Shown here piece by piece: positions 39,101-51,700 of a stretch of DNA of 64,000 nt. The notes beneath the pieces were generated by a model. The model had not been told where the DNA came from, did not search any database, and worked only from the letters and a program-made list of their open reading frames with translations. The stretch comes from Megascapheus bottae. Taxonomy: Eukaryota; Chordata; Mammalia; Rodentia; Geomyidae. Within the stretch, counting starts at the first letter, position 1. Each line of letters starts with the position of its first letter. Position numbers and translations under genes: made by a program. The stretch covers positions 42,834,525 through 42,898,524 of the forward strand of contig JANJXV010000016.1 of assembly GCA_024803745.1 (NCBI GenBank). Direction: 5' to 3'.

Positions 39101-42100
39101 TAATAAACCCAGCAATAAGGAAACCAACATTTCCTGAACTCAAAAGAAATTGATCATTAATGGATGTCAGGTCCTTTAAGCAGAAAACTGTAGAGAACAC
39201 TGTGTTTGGAAAAGATTGCCTTTACATTGAAGAGATCTAGTGTCCATCTTCCAAACAAAATGACAAAATTCAGTATGGTTAACAGGACAACTTGATGATA
39301 CATGACTCTTAAGAAGTATAACACAGTATATATTTCTCCTATAAAATATGCTTACCATAAATGTTCAACTTCAATATAGATAAGTCTTTACACCAAGTTT
39401 ATAGGATATAGCAAAATGGTGTCAAAAGGAAACTAATTGATCAATAGAACAGAGAGAATGAAGGCATTCATTCTACCAAACTTTTCTCTGGATGAGCTCA
39501 AGTTCTTTTCTTTCCTTTAACTACCCTTGCCTCTCTCTCATTTTTGGCAGAAATAACTGATGCAGTACATCCAGAAGAAAGGGTAGTTTGCCTTTATTTT
39601 CACTGCTTTGTGGCTATATTAACCATATTTCTGAGAAAGACAGGAAGATAAGGGAGGAGAACAATAAGGAAATATCTGAAGAAAAGATGAATGAAGGTCA
39701 TATCCAGAAGGTAAGAGAGGAGGGATGATGAGGGACACAGAGCCAGAAGCTAAAGAGATATGCTCTGGTGAAGAAACGCACATGTCCTAGATGAGGGACA
39801 CATGTCCTGTGTCAGGGAACACAGCTGTACTGATAGATTATACTGTAGCCAGTAAGGAAGATAGTTCTTAACTCACATACAAAATGGCTTCCCTGTTCTC
39901 TACAACCTTTTAATTTCAAAATGAAACTTCACCTTTCTTGGAGAAGAGATTCCGAAATGTGCCACACAGGTAGAAAACACCACCACCGTGCATGTCAACA
40001 TGGAGTTGATAGCCATTCAGTCCATACTCTGGGCTGTCATCCAAAAAGGGACTGTGAGGAGGAAGTTCATATGGGCTGAAAAACACATACACAAATTTGT
40101 CAATATCAGAAATTAACTACCTGGGTTAAACTGGGCACAGTGGCTCACCCCTATAATCCTAGCTACTCTGGAGGCTGAGATCTGAGCCAGCGCAGGCACA
40201 AAAGAACCTAAGACTCTTATCTTCAATTAACCTCTAGAAAATGGGAAGTGGGGCTCTGCTCAAGGGTAGGGCAGTAGCTTGAGCTAAAGAGTCCTATGAC
40301 CCACAAAAAAAAAAAAAAACAGGCAGAGATACGAGTTCCATAGGCAGATATAGAAATGCCACAGTGAATGTGATTTCTGAGACCAACCCCAGGACAGCAA
40401 TTAAAGGTCACTCTGACCTCAGCATTCTTCTCAGTGGCCAGGGATTAAGGTACTTAGTTAGTAGATGAACACATAAAACAACAGATTCACATGTTAGGAA
40501 ACCAGGCAAATCTCAGGCCAAGAAGAAACAAATCTTTCAATAAGAAAAACCTTACCACATAAAGATTAACACACTTGAAAGCATCCAGAAGCTTTTAAAA
40601 TAACATTTAAAAAGTGAATAAGAAAGCATCTAAGTCCACAGGTGAGGGGTAAGAGGCTGAAGGGGAATGGAAAATATGCTCCCCTTCTAATTATATACAA
40701 ATAAATTAAAACACACCCAAACAAAACACATCTGCAGGCCAGATTCAGTTTGAGGTACAGGTCTGCATGCTTCACAAAATACAAATATTCACTAAGTGCA
40801 AGAACTTGATGAACAGTGATGGCATCTTATAGTAATGAAATATTCCTGCCTTATAAATATTCTACTAAGTACCAATTCCTTAACCTAGGGTAAATAAATA
40901 TATAATCACGAATAATGCAACTATTTCAGCAACAGATAACTAATTGTGCCTACTGGCATGTGTCTACAAACTAGAAGTACAATATCTCTGTAGCTATTCT
41001 TGGAAGTTTAGATGGTATCAACTTCTAACACTCTATATTTGACCATCCACCCACATACAGATACATACAGAGTGGCTGAGCCCAATGTGCTCCGCTCCAC
41101 AAGGTGATGGAAATGAAGATTTGCCATGACAAAAGCCAGCTCTTCCTCCTCCTGAAAAGTTAATTGAAAAAAATATATTTTTCAACTGAAATACTTTAAA
41201 TTTTTCACAAGGTCATTGTGAATATCATAGAATTCAACTTGCAGATGCATGCAGATTCTTTGAACTAATGATCACCTCAATATAATCATTATTACTACTA
41301 ATACAGTATTATCTAATAAGATTCACATATCAACCTGACAGTAAAACCATAATTTACACATATACAGAACATGTATTTCCAAAAGAATTAACAATCTAGT
41401 GCTCATGAGACACCAAAATATTCTATTATATACAATAATTGCAAAAACATTTATTGATATACTGTCGATTCCAGAATGCTTCAAACTCTTTTTAGAGATA
41501 AGAACAGCACTGTAAAACACATTTGCAGATAACAGTTCCATCTCACACATATGAACATGACTGAACATTACTGGCATAATGCTCCTTTCTATACTGCCAC
41601 TTGATTTGGCAAATGCAGTGGGAATAATTAGATTTGGCATTGCCATTTGCCTGTCAGATTAAAGAGCAAAAAGAAACTGACCCAACTCTCCCAGATCCAC
41701 AGCAATGCTGACTGGTATAGAAACCTGAGGAGTAAACCTGATAGGGCCATTCTCCAGTAGCCACACAGAGGACAACAGTCCTTGTAATTCTGTAAGCAAC
41801 ATGGATCCAAGAATTCAGCTCAAGATATGTTCAGCAAGAAAACTTCTGCCTCACCCACGTCACCCTCAACATAAAGAGAACTAACAATGACTGTCACAAC
41901 TGGCAAGGTAGAAGGTATGAAGCTTCAAGGAACTACAGACTCTGATTCTGTCTAGACATTGTCTACAGAGACACACTACCACGCTCAGATTCTTATCTGT
42001 GAGCTTCTCTTTAAAACTGCCATGTGGCAAAGACACAAACATAAACAAGCCTATACTATACTAGAGGTACATCATATCATTCTGATTTTTACATTGTCAT

Positions 42101-42659
42101 TTATAGACACTTGACAATGAAAAGCAGAGTATGCCCCATGCCACTTCCAGGACACAAGCTTTAGTAAGTGGGGTTCTGGTAGAAAGAGATCATGAAAGCA
42201 ACAGGAAAAAAATATATTGGAAGGCAGCAGGAGATAATACCCTGACATTAAAGAAATAATGTTAACAAAAATAGGCAGGAGGAGGTGGCTTCCCACATGT
42301 GACAGCAGAATAGTAGCACAATTCAGTACTATCTCAGAGGGTCACATAGCCAGCAAGATTAGGTTGTTAAGATGAACCTACAAAAAACTCACCAAGAAGT
42401 TCATATTCAACCTCACAGAATGACATGTAATTGCCAAGTTGTGGTGAAGAAATGACACAGTACATATGAGACATGTCTTACCTTCCACAACCCCACCAGG
42501 AGGCCAGGGTTTAGGCAGAAAATCCGAACAAGTCTGTCACAGCCAATCATGGCAGATTCAGTTAGATGACTCAGATTGTACTTTGCAATTAAAGAATGCC
42601 ATCGTGGTCTTTGAACATCCATACCAAAGAAAGGAGAAAGAGAAATGAGCTGTGCGTAT

Positions 42660-42700
<41 letters not shown>

Positions 42701-45700
42701 TGTGTGTGTACAGATATACATACATATCATTTCAAGTCTCATTATTGCACCTAAAAATATCTTTGAAGAGCAATTTATATATATATACTAATGTGTCTAA
42801 AGTGGCTTATTTCTAGATTGGGGCACAAAAACTTGTATAAATAAAAGGCAGAACAGATATATACGATTCTCATCCTATTGTCTTTCTTCACTTTCCCCTT
42901 GCTGTTTCTCAAATTGTCTACCAGAAGTAAGTTTTACAATTAAGATGATAAAGTGATAAAAATCATTTTCTACTCTTTCTTCCTAAAACTACAATCAAAA
43001 ATAAATACCAAGTGAGTAAAATAACATATAAGATAAAATACTTTAAGTAGCATTAAAGTAGGTCCTTACAGCAAACTATATGAAAACACATGTGCCTTTC
43101 AAAGTTATCAGGAAAAACTCAGACTGTGAAAACTGAAAATCAATTTAAAACAACATCTTTTTATGAAGGAGATACACTGAATTCAAATTCTCATTGCCCA
43201 AGAGCATGTAAGAAAAGGAAGTCTCACTGTTTCTCAGCCTAAGACTTAACGTTAACTCAGTAGCATTTAACAAGTCCTAACAATAGGTCTACAATGATGA
43301 ATCAAAAGTCTTACAGTTCCACTAACCTAGAGTTAGTTGGGAAATTATAAAGGCAGTAAGACCACAATCTAAGAGATCAAATATTTTTGTTGGTGGTGGT
43401 GGTAATGGTTAAGGGGCTTGAACTCTGGGCCTTGGCACTGTCCCTGGGCTCTTCAGCCTCAAGGCCCAGAGTTCAAGCCCCTTGACCATTACCACCACCA
43501 ACAACAAAAATATCCCTGGAGCCACAGCACCACTTCCGGTTTTCTAGTGGTTAACTGAAGATAAGCATCTCAGGGACTTCAGTGCCCAGGCTGGCTTTGA
43601 ACTGTGATCCTCAGATCTCACCCTCCTGAGTATCTAGGATTACAGGTGGGAGCCACTGAGCCCAGTGAGACCAAATTTTTTTTAAAAAGTTGGGAGTCAT
43701 GGCTCAATATTTGGTTTACCCAAGGTTACAGACACAGTCTTAGAGATATAAACATAACTACATAGACATAAAAATCTATGATGGGGGGGGCTGGGATTTT
43801 GGCCTAGTGGTAGAGTGCTTGCCTGGCATGAACGAAGACCCAGGTTCTATTCCTCTATACCACATACATAGAAAAAAAAAAAAAGTGGTGCTAAGGCTCA
43901 AGTAGAGCTCTAGCCTTAAGAAAGTCCAAGGACAGGCCGGGAGTTTGGCCTAGTGGTTAAAGTGCTTGCCTAGCATGCATGAAGACCCAGGTTCGATTCC
44001 TTGGTACCACATGTAGAAAAAAGCCGGAAGTGGTGCTGGGGCTCAAGTGGTAGAGCTCTAGCCTTGAGAAAGTCCAAGGACTGTGCTCAGGCCCTGAGCT
44101 CAAGCCCAGGACTGGCCAAAAAAAAAAAAGAAAAGAAAGTCCAAGGAGAGTGCTCTGGAGTCATGGGGCACTGGTGAGGCCTAATCCTAGCTACTCTGGA
44201 GGCTAAAAATCTGAAGCCAGCCCAGGCAGAAAGTCCATGAAACTCTTATCCAATGACCACTGACACACTGAGGTGCACATTTACACAAGCATAACATAAA
44301 CATAAAACAGGATAACATAAACTGTAAACCTATCAAGGAAGAAAACCTAACAATCCAACTAGAAATAGAATTTCAGGGAAATTCAATTTACAAACTATAG
44401 CTTTTGCTTTTCCACAAAAGAACTTCATAAAAGAAACAGGGAAGAAAAGAAGACCTACATTCAAGTTCCAAAGTATCTTCCTAGATGTCACCCAGATGAG
44501 GACAAGGATTTTTATTCTTGCAAATGAAAGGTGGCCCACTAAACACATTCCTTAGTTTAGTTTAGCACAGTTCATTCAAGGCTAATAAAAACAAATTACA
44601 TTCAATGAACTCCCCCAGTCAATTCCAGCATTTTTAAATCATAGGTAGTTTTTCTTGTGTCAATTTTTTAAACATTCTATTTTGGGGGGTCCTATTCTAT
44701 TATGGGGGTTCTCTACCAGGACTTTAACTCAAGACCAAGATGCTTTCCCTTAGCTGTTTCCTCACACTTGCAGAATATAGAGAGCTCACTAATCAGCACA
44801 CAGTCTTGAAAAGATGGAAGGGTCACAGAGAGGTCCAACACAGACCTCCCTAGCTCCAGGGAAAGAGAAAGAAACTGTCCACTGCAACAAACAGGAGGGA
44901 GACTCTTGGAAATGTAGTGTGTAAGGACAGAAAGAAAAGTGATAGAGAAAATGCTGGTAGAAGGTCAAAGGGAACTGAGACAGGTAAACGAGATGGGAGG
45001 TTGGCAGGACACCAACTAAGGAAAAGGCTGATTTTAGCTTTGCATTTGCAACAGATTATGATCTATTCATTAGCTTGCTCTAGAGATGAATATTCCATCA
45101 TGGCACAGCCAGCTTTTAGGAAAAATGATCAACTTTCAATGTAAAAACCACCTGACAACAGGATAATAATTAGTGCTCTTTGAGGTACACTGATCTGATT
45201 TTTTTTTTGGGGGGGTGATCAGTCGTGGGGCTTGGACTCTGGAACTGGGCAATGTTCTTGAGCTTTTCAGCTCTAAGCCACTGCCCTACCCCTTGAGCCA
45301 CAGCGCCACTTCCCATTTTCTAGTGGTTAACTGGTGATAAGAGCCTCTGGTCTTTAGTGCCCAGGGCTGGCTTTGAACGGCGCTCCTCAGATCTCAGCCA
45401 GGATTGCAGGTGTAAGCCTCCGTGCCCAGCATACTGATCTGATCTTACAGTATTTTTGGAAATTTTTCTCCTAGCAGTCATCCATGTTACACACCATACT
45501 GGCATCAGTATTATTTCATCTTACAGAAGTGAAAATGGAGGCACAGAAAGTTATGTGCATGAGATCACATCCCAGTAAGCTTAGGAGAAAGGCACATGAA
45601 ATAACTTATGACCTCAGATTTAAGCTACAATTAATATATTATTTCCTAGAGAAAAAACATGCTAGCTTTATGTCTCTAAGAATTTTTAAAAGTTACACCT

Positions 45701-48700
45701 ATTATTAACTTTATTATATGCAGGTTATGTCTAAATTAAAGTTCCTCATGTTTTTAATATACAACAGTGTGGTATCTACAAAGTGTAAAAACCCCATTTT
45801 TTTCCTGTTCCATAGTGATGCAGAATGGTAAAAACGTCTATAAGATACAGTATAGTTTTAAAATCATTGTAGTATTTCTGAATTACAAAACTGAAGCCAA
45901 CTAATATTTCTGTACAAGAAATTTCCACTACATTAGGACTTACGCATTTTGTGCAGGGGGTTTATACCGGTCCATAAAAACTGGTGTCATACCACACAGA
46001 TCCAAGGTTGACAATGTGGCTAAACGTGGCCAGGTTTTGCCATACCATACAACAGTAACAGATGTGTCATTTAAGGAAAGATCCACATGCTGCATCATAT
46101 GCTCTTTCCCACTTTCTTCTTTCAATATAATTGCCCAACCTAAGCCTGAGATTCTGAAGAAGAAAAGAAAGCTAACAATGTTTACCTCATTACCAAACAA
46201 AACAAAAGCTAAAGATCATTTCAAGTATTATCTCCAAAACATTTATTTTATCAACATCAAGAATTCTCATAATATAACCAACATAATTTTCATTTTATCA
46301 ACAGTATCTTCAATACACTCACTGAATATTATGATGTCTAAGAAAGGGCAATATACACAGAAGGCAAGGGTTCTGCCCAGTAAGGATACCTCAAACTCCC
46401 TGGCTTTACAAATAAGTTCTATTTTGTCATTTAAGAAAAAAAACCTTAGCCATAAATATGAAATAGGAAAATATTTTGTAAACTTACAAAAATATAGGAG
46501 AAATCCCCTACAATCTAGACTGTATATCCACCTTGTACATATAACCATGGATATAACAGCCTCAGCTGGCAGTGTTCTTTACCAGTGTCTAGTAAATGGA
46601 AAGATTTCTTAGCCCTGTATGGGGGCCACTGAGGCCACTATGCAAGAGCACATTACATACCTGAGAGCCTCTTTGGTTTTCACTGGAAGACCTGTATATG
46701 GGCTGACAGGCTTGAGAATCTGTGCTAGTGTTGCTTTCACAGATGTAATCTGTTTTGTAATATATTCTTTCTTCCAGTATCCAGCTTCTTTATCCTCAAC
46801 TGATAGAAAGCTTACAGACATAGCCGTCTCCTCTACTGAATTAATTTTCCAATTCGATCTTTTAGGTGAAAAAGCAGTTGAATAGATTCTGATCCATATA
46901 AAACTAGGAGCAAAGGAGAAAATATATTAACTAAGTGACATCATATATATATATATAAAACAGTAATACATTAAGTTAGATATAATTTTTAAAGCCCAAT
47001 TCCATAAATAAATCAGTTGGTTCATATGCCAATGTCACTTGCAACTGGAAATGAAGTGTTTCAGAACCATCAATTCCCACGAAAAAAAGGAAGAAAGAAA
47101 AGTCTAATTCCACAGGTCAAGTTTAAAGCAAATAATCACAATGCCAAATTTAAAATTATACAACAAAACTATAGTAACAAAAAACACAAAGACTAATGGG
47201 AGCAGAGAAGACTTGGAAATAAAAATTACACACCTGGGCCGGGAGTTTGGCCTAGTGGCAGAGTGCTTGCCTAGCATGCACAAAGACCTGGGTTCGATTC
47301 CTCGGTACCACATACATAGCAAAAAGCCGGAAGTGGTGCTGAGGCTCAAGTAGCAGAGTGCTAGCCTTGAGAAAGTCCCATGGACAGTGCTCAGGCCCTG
47401 AGCCCAAGCCCAGGACTGGCAAAAAAAAAAATCACACCACTTCCATCATTTCATTTTTGACAAAGAAACCAAAAATACACGTGAACAGACAGCTTCTTTA
47501 ATATATAGTACTGACAAAACTGCTTGTGTGCATAGGAGACTTAAATTTGATCCCTACCTCTCACCTATACAAAAATTCCAGCTCCAAACAGATCCTAGAG
47601 TCCCTATAACCTGAAACTTTCGCCAGGCACCAATGGCTCATACCAGTAATTCATATCTACTCACAGGAAGCTGAGGATCACAACAAAGCCAGAACAGGTA
47701 AAAAAGTTTGTGAAACTCTGTTTCCAATTTACCACCAAAAAAGCTAGACTGAAGGAATGGCTAAAGTGGTAAAATGTTAGATATGAACACAAAAAGCAGA
47801 GCAAAGAGCCCACAGCTCCAAGCTGAAGTCCCAATATTGGCAAAAAGAAAAAAAGGGGGGGGAGGGGAGAATCTGAAAATCCACTACAACAAAACATAGG
47901 GAAAACTCTGTAAATTATCAGTATTAGACTCCTGAATAGTACTCTTTTCCTAGACACTAAGACAAATGGGAGTACCTATATTAGAAGGTTTCCGGGGCCT
48001 GGGAGTGTGGCTTAGTAGTAGTGCTTGCCTAGCATGCACAAAGCCCTGGGTTCCATTTCTAGGCACCACATATACAGAAAAAGCTCAAAGTGGTGTTGTG
48101 GCTCAAGTGGTAGAGTGCTAGCATTGAGAAAATTCAAGGCCCTGCATTCAAGCCTCAGGACTAGGGAAAAAAAAAAAAAAAGATTAGGGCATAGTACACC
48201 CTCATTAGTATGATCTGAAGAAAATTTTAAAATGTAGATTCCAAAGAACTGAACTATAACCTCTAGAAATACAGATTCAAAACAAGTGTTTGTTTTTTAA
48301 TTTCCTGGCTTGCTCTGAAACAGTCTTTTCTGGACTAGCATTTCAGAACCATTGTATCAGGTAATGTTTCTTGGCCATAGTGTTCCAAAATTAAAGAGAA
48401 AAATTCCTGTTTTTGTTACTTTTATTAACAGATATCCTATAAACCAAGATTCTTGGGGTAAGGCCTCTCCTAACCTCTTTTATTCTCCCTAAAGAATAAG
48501 CTTACTTGATGAGAAGGGTGGGAGCAGGCAGTAAGTGTATTTAACATGGCTAGTTCTGCTTCTTTCTCTAAGAACTACTTGACTGCCACTAGCAGAGGGT
48601 ACATCATCTGGTGTACAAATTCAGAGCCAAGACTAGGGGTACGTCCTTACACTACTTCTGGAGATTTTGGATTAGTCTGTCCAGCTCTTGGGTGAGCAGA

Positions 48701-51700
48701 GCCAGAGCCCCTCAAAGCTGCAGCTTATAGTTGTAGCAATAACAAGTCAACTTTCTCAGTCCATGAAAGAATGCTCCCATCTTTAAGTACATAAATGTAA
48801 CTGTTTAGAATGAGATTACATATGGCATTAGGCATATTTCTATTTATATCTAAAAATAGTATTGAAAGTGATTCTCTTAAATTTTAAAATATGGTTAAAA
48901 AGTTATTGCTAGCTTTCATGATTTCTATCACTGTCATCAAAATATAAACATGTTGGTTTTCTCCTTACTTGTCATTGGCCAAATGATAGAAGCGCCTGCT
49001 CACACATCCGGTACACAGCAGGCTTATAGCATCCAAGTAGGAAAATATCTTCAGCAAGATCTCTGAAGGCATTCTGAAAGAGAAGAAAGCATCAGAAAGC
49101 ATCAGACCCATGCTTAATAACAAATTACCCAGAAAACTGGCTATTCATCTCTAAATAGGAGATTACAAACTCCTCCTGTATAAAAGGAAAACTGTACCAT
49201 CATCATCAATCATTTTCTCAACTGTTTTTTTCTGTTTATTACAATTCTCATAGCATACATCAGTAAGGACACCATAAAGTGTGTTTTATTCTCAAGTGAG
49301 ATGACTAAGGGAGAAAGGCCACATTATAACTAGTACTTGGAAGACACTGAATCTTTCCCTTAAAAAAAAAAAGCAGCAGCAGACACACACCCATGGCTCA
49401 TGCCAGTAATCATAGCTACCCAAGAGAGGAGAGTAAGATCTAAGGATCCCTTGTTCAAAACCAACCCAAGCAGGAAAGTTCAGTGAGACTCATGACTATC
49501 TAACCACCAAAAACCCAGAAGTGGAGCTATAGGTCAAGTGGTACAGCTCTTGCCTTGAACAAAAAAATCTAAGGGATAGTACCCAGGTCTTGAGTTTAAG
49601 CCACAGTAATGAGTTTCAAGGCAACGCACGCACGCACGCACACACACACACACACACAGCAAAATGAAGTGGAAAAGTCGACTTGCTTCTCAACTACCCT
49701 GTGCCCGTCAAAGCATCTTCCCACTTAATATCCCCCATACTAGGACACTATACTTCCTCCTAGGCTCAAGGAGACAAAGTTTTGTTCTGGTTTGGTTTTT
49801 CTGAAGCGTTTCAATTACAGGCCTAAATAATGTTGGGATGTATTCTCCAGATCCCATCAATACCCGTAACTGCAAAATTCTGCAAAACTGTAAGAACCTT
49901 AAGAAGCCTGGCATTACTAGGAATGTATCTTTGAGCACCTTTGTAAGCATTCTGTAAAAGGCAAATGAACAGAAAGTAATGAAGACAGAAGAGATCTACA
50001 GAGAAAGGATTGGAGAAAAAAATGTTCAGTTACTTCAAATGGTTTGTGCATACTCTCTTCTTATGTTTCAATGATTAAAATATTTTTTTTACTTAGGGAA
50101 CCAGGTGATCCAATGTTTAGTAAGTAATCAGTCCCTAAAATTAATACCTTTTTTTTTATTCTTTCACTTTCTGGAGGCACTTTTGATATGCATTTTCCAC
50201 TAGCATTAATTTTAAAGCTTTTTTAGAAAAAAGATTCTATGGATATTCATCTGGAGGATCACAGTATAGAACCATATAATGACAAAATGAATCTCAAACT
50301 ACTGAAAGCTATGAAATTGAAAGTGCTCTCACACCTTTAGGAAAGTACACTCTGATCTTCTTTCTGCTTTTTTGAGGGTCTTTATAAATTGAAAAGTGAG
50401 TAATTTAAAGAACATTTTAATAAAAGGAAAATTCAATTTACTTGTCACTGTTAGAAGTTTAGTTTCAAAAACCTCATTTAATAAGGATAATAGTGACAAG
50501 CTCATGACTCATATCAAACTTTTTGCGTTGTACATTCTTCCTACACAATGCTATTCTTAGAGAGCTCAAAACTGCAACTTGACATGTGCTGTACTACAAC
50601 TTTCTCCAAAAGCTGTATGCCTAGAGAGTCTTCCCACCCTCCAAAAAAATGGCACCCTACTTCTGCTACTTACCCATCCAGGGACACAAAATAATTAAAG
50701 GAGGACTTCTGACAGTGGTGGCCACATCTGGCATACTGGCTCACGCAAGTACAGCTTGCTGCAAATCTGATACCTGGTCCCTTTCTGCAAGTAAAAGTGG
50801 GAAATCCAAATGTAATTTCCAAATGAATTACCTGTTTCCCACTACAAAATTCCTCGAAAGACCATAAATGCCAAAGATTGCTCATTAAAACTTCATTTCT
50901 GAGAAGAAAGTGAGGGAGGAGGGTGGGATAGAAGGAAAAGATGAGAGGGGGGAAAAAGAGGCTATAAAACATGGGTTGTCATTGAGTAAGCATATGTAAA
51001 GCCTCAATCTATTCTGATTTAAATCCAAGATTTAATAGTTGCTCTCATTATAAGCAACCAGCAAGTCAAAGAGATGCTACAAAATGTACTTAATGAAAAC
51101 AAAAAGTATTTTACAATGTGCTGGCTGACCAGCTTCAATTGAATTTAGATTTGTGAACTAGAACTGTTGATACATACAACTTTACTGTTCCTTGAGGGAT
51201 AGAAACTGATTCCAACTCTAATCATGGCAGCATATAGATAATATTCTACACCTTATGACAAAGACCCATATCCCCAAGCTTTCTCACATCTTAATATTGT
51301 ACAATGAATGACACCTTTAAGTTTCAGTAATCCATAAAATAGTGTATCTTAAAATTAACAGCTTTTTAGATTTTGTGAAATAGGTACAATGTTTTATAGT
51401 TAGTTCTTTCCAGAGTTCCTAAGTAACTTTTTATGAAGATCTCTAAAGCCAGTGACGTTCACTAGCAGTTGAAGGGCATCTGAAACACACAGAAAGTGAC
51501 AGCTCCATTGCCAGCAATCGATATGCTACCTCTCCAAAAAGTCTAGAAGTGGCTTCTTGAAGAATTTACAAAACACATTTGTCAACTGATCCACCTCCCA
51601 ACATGCTATTTAAGCAACTAAAATCTAAAGTATACATTGCCCAATTCGCTCCATCTACCAACACCATTGTTTTGAATATGTAGTTTGTGCATCAAGTGTT

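Larger units (their letters stand above)
28239..39932 (-). other. FBXO15: FBXO15 intron 8
   Basis: The largest intron (11.7 kb). It contains L1 fragments (29643, 30850, 32640, 38150), at least ten SINE insertions and the LTR-like retroposon at 37398. 28239-29640 and 34640-35470 look unique. No exon-like open segment with both splice sites was recognised. Confidence 0.75.

Noticed and set aside
46016..46612. Plus-strand ORF of 198 codons
   Set aside because: It is the antisense shadow of FBXO15 exon 5 plus intron sequence, without conserved features.
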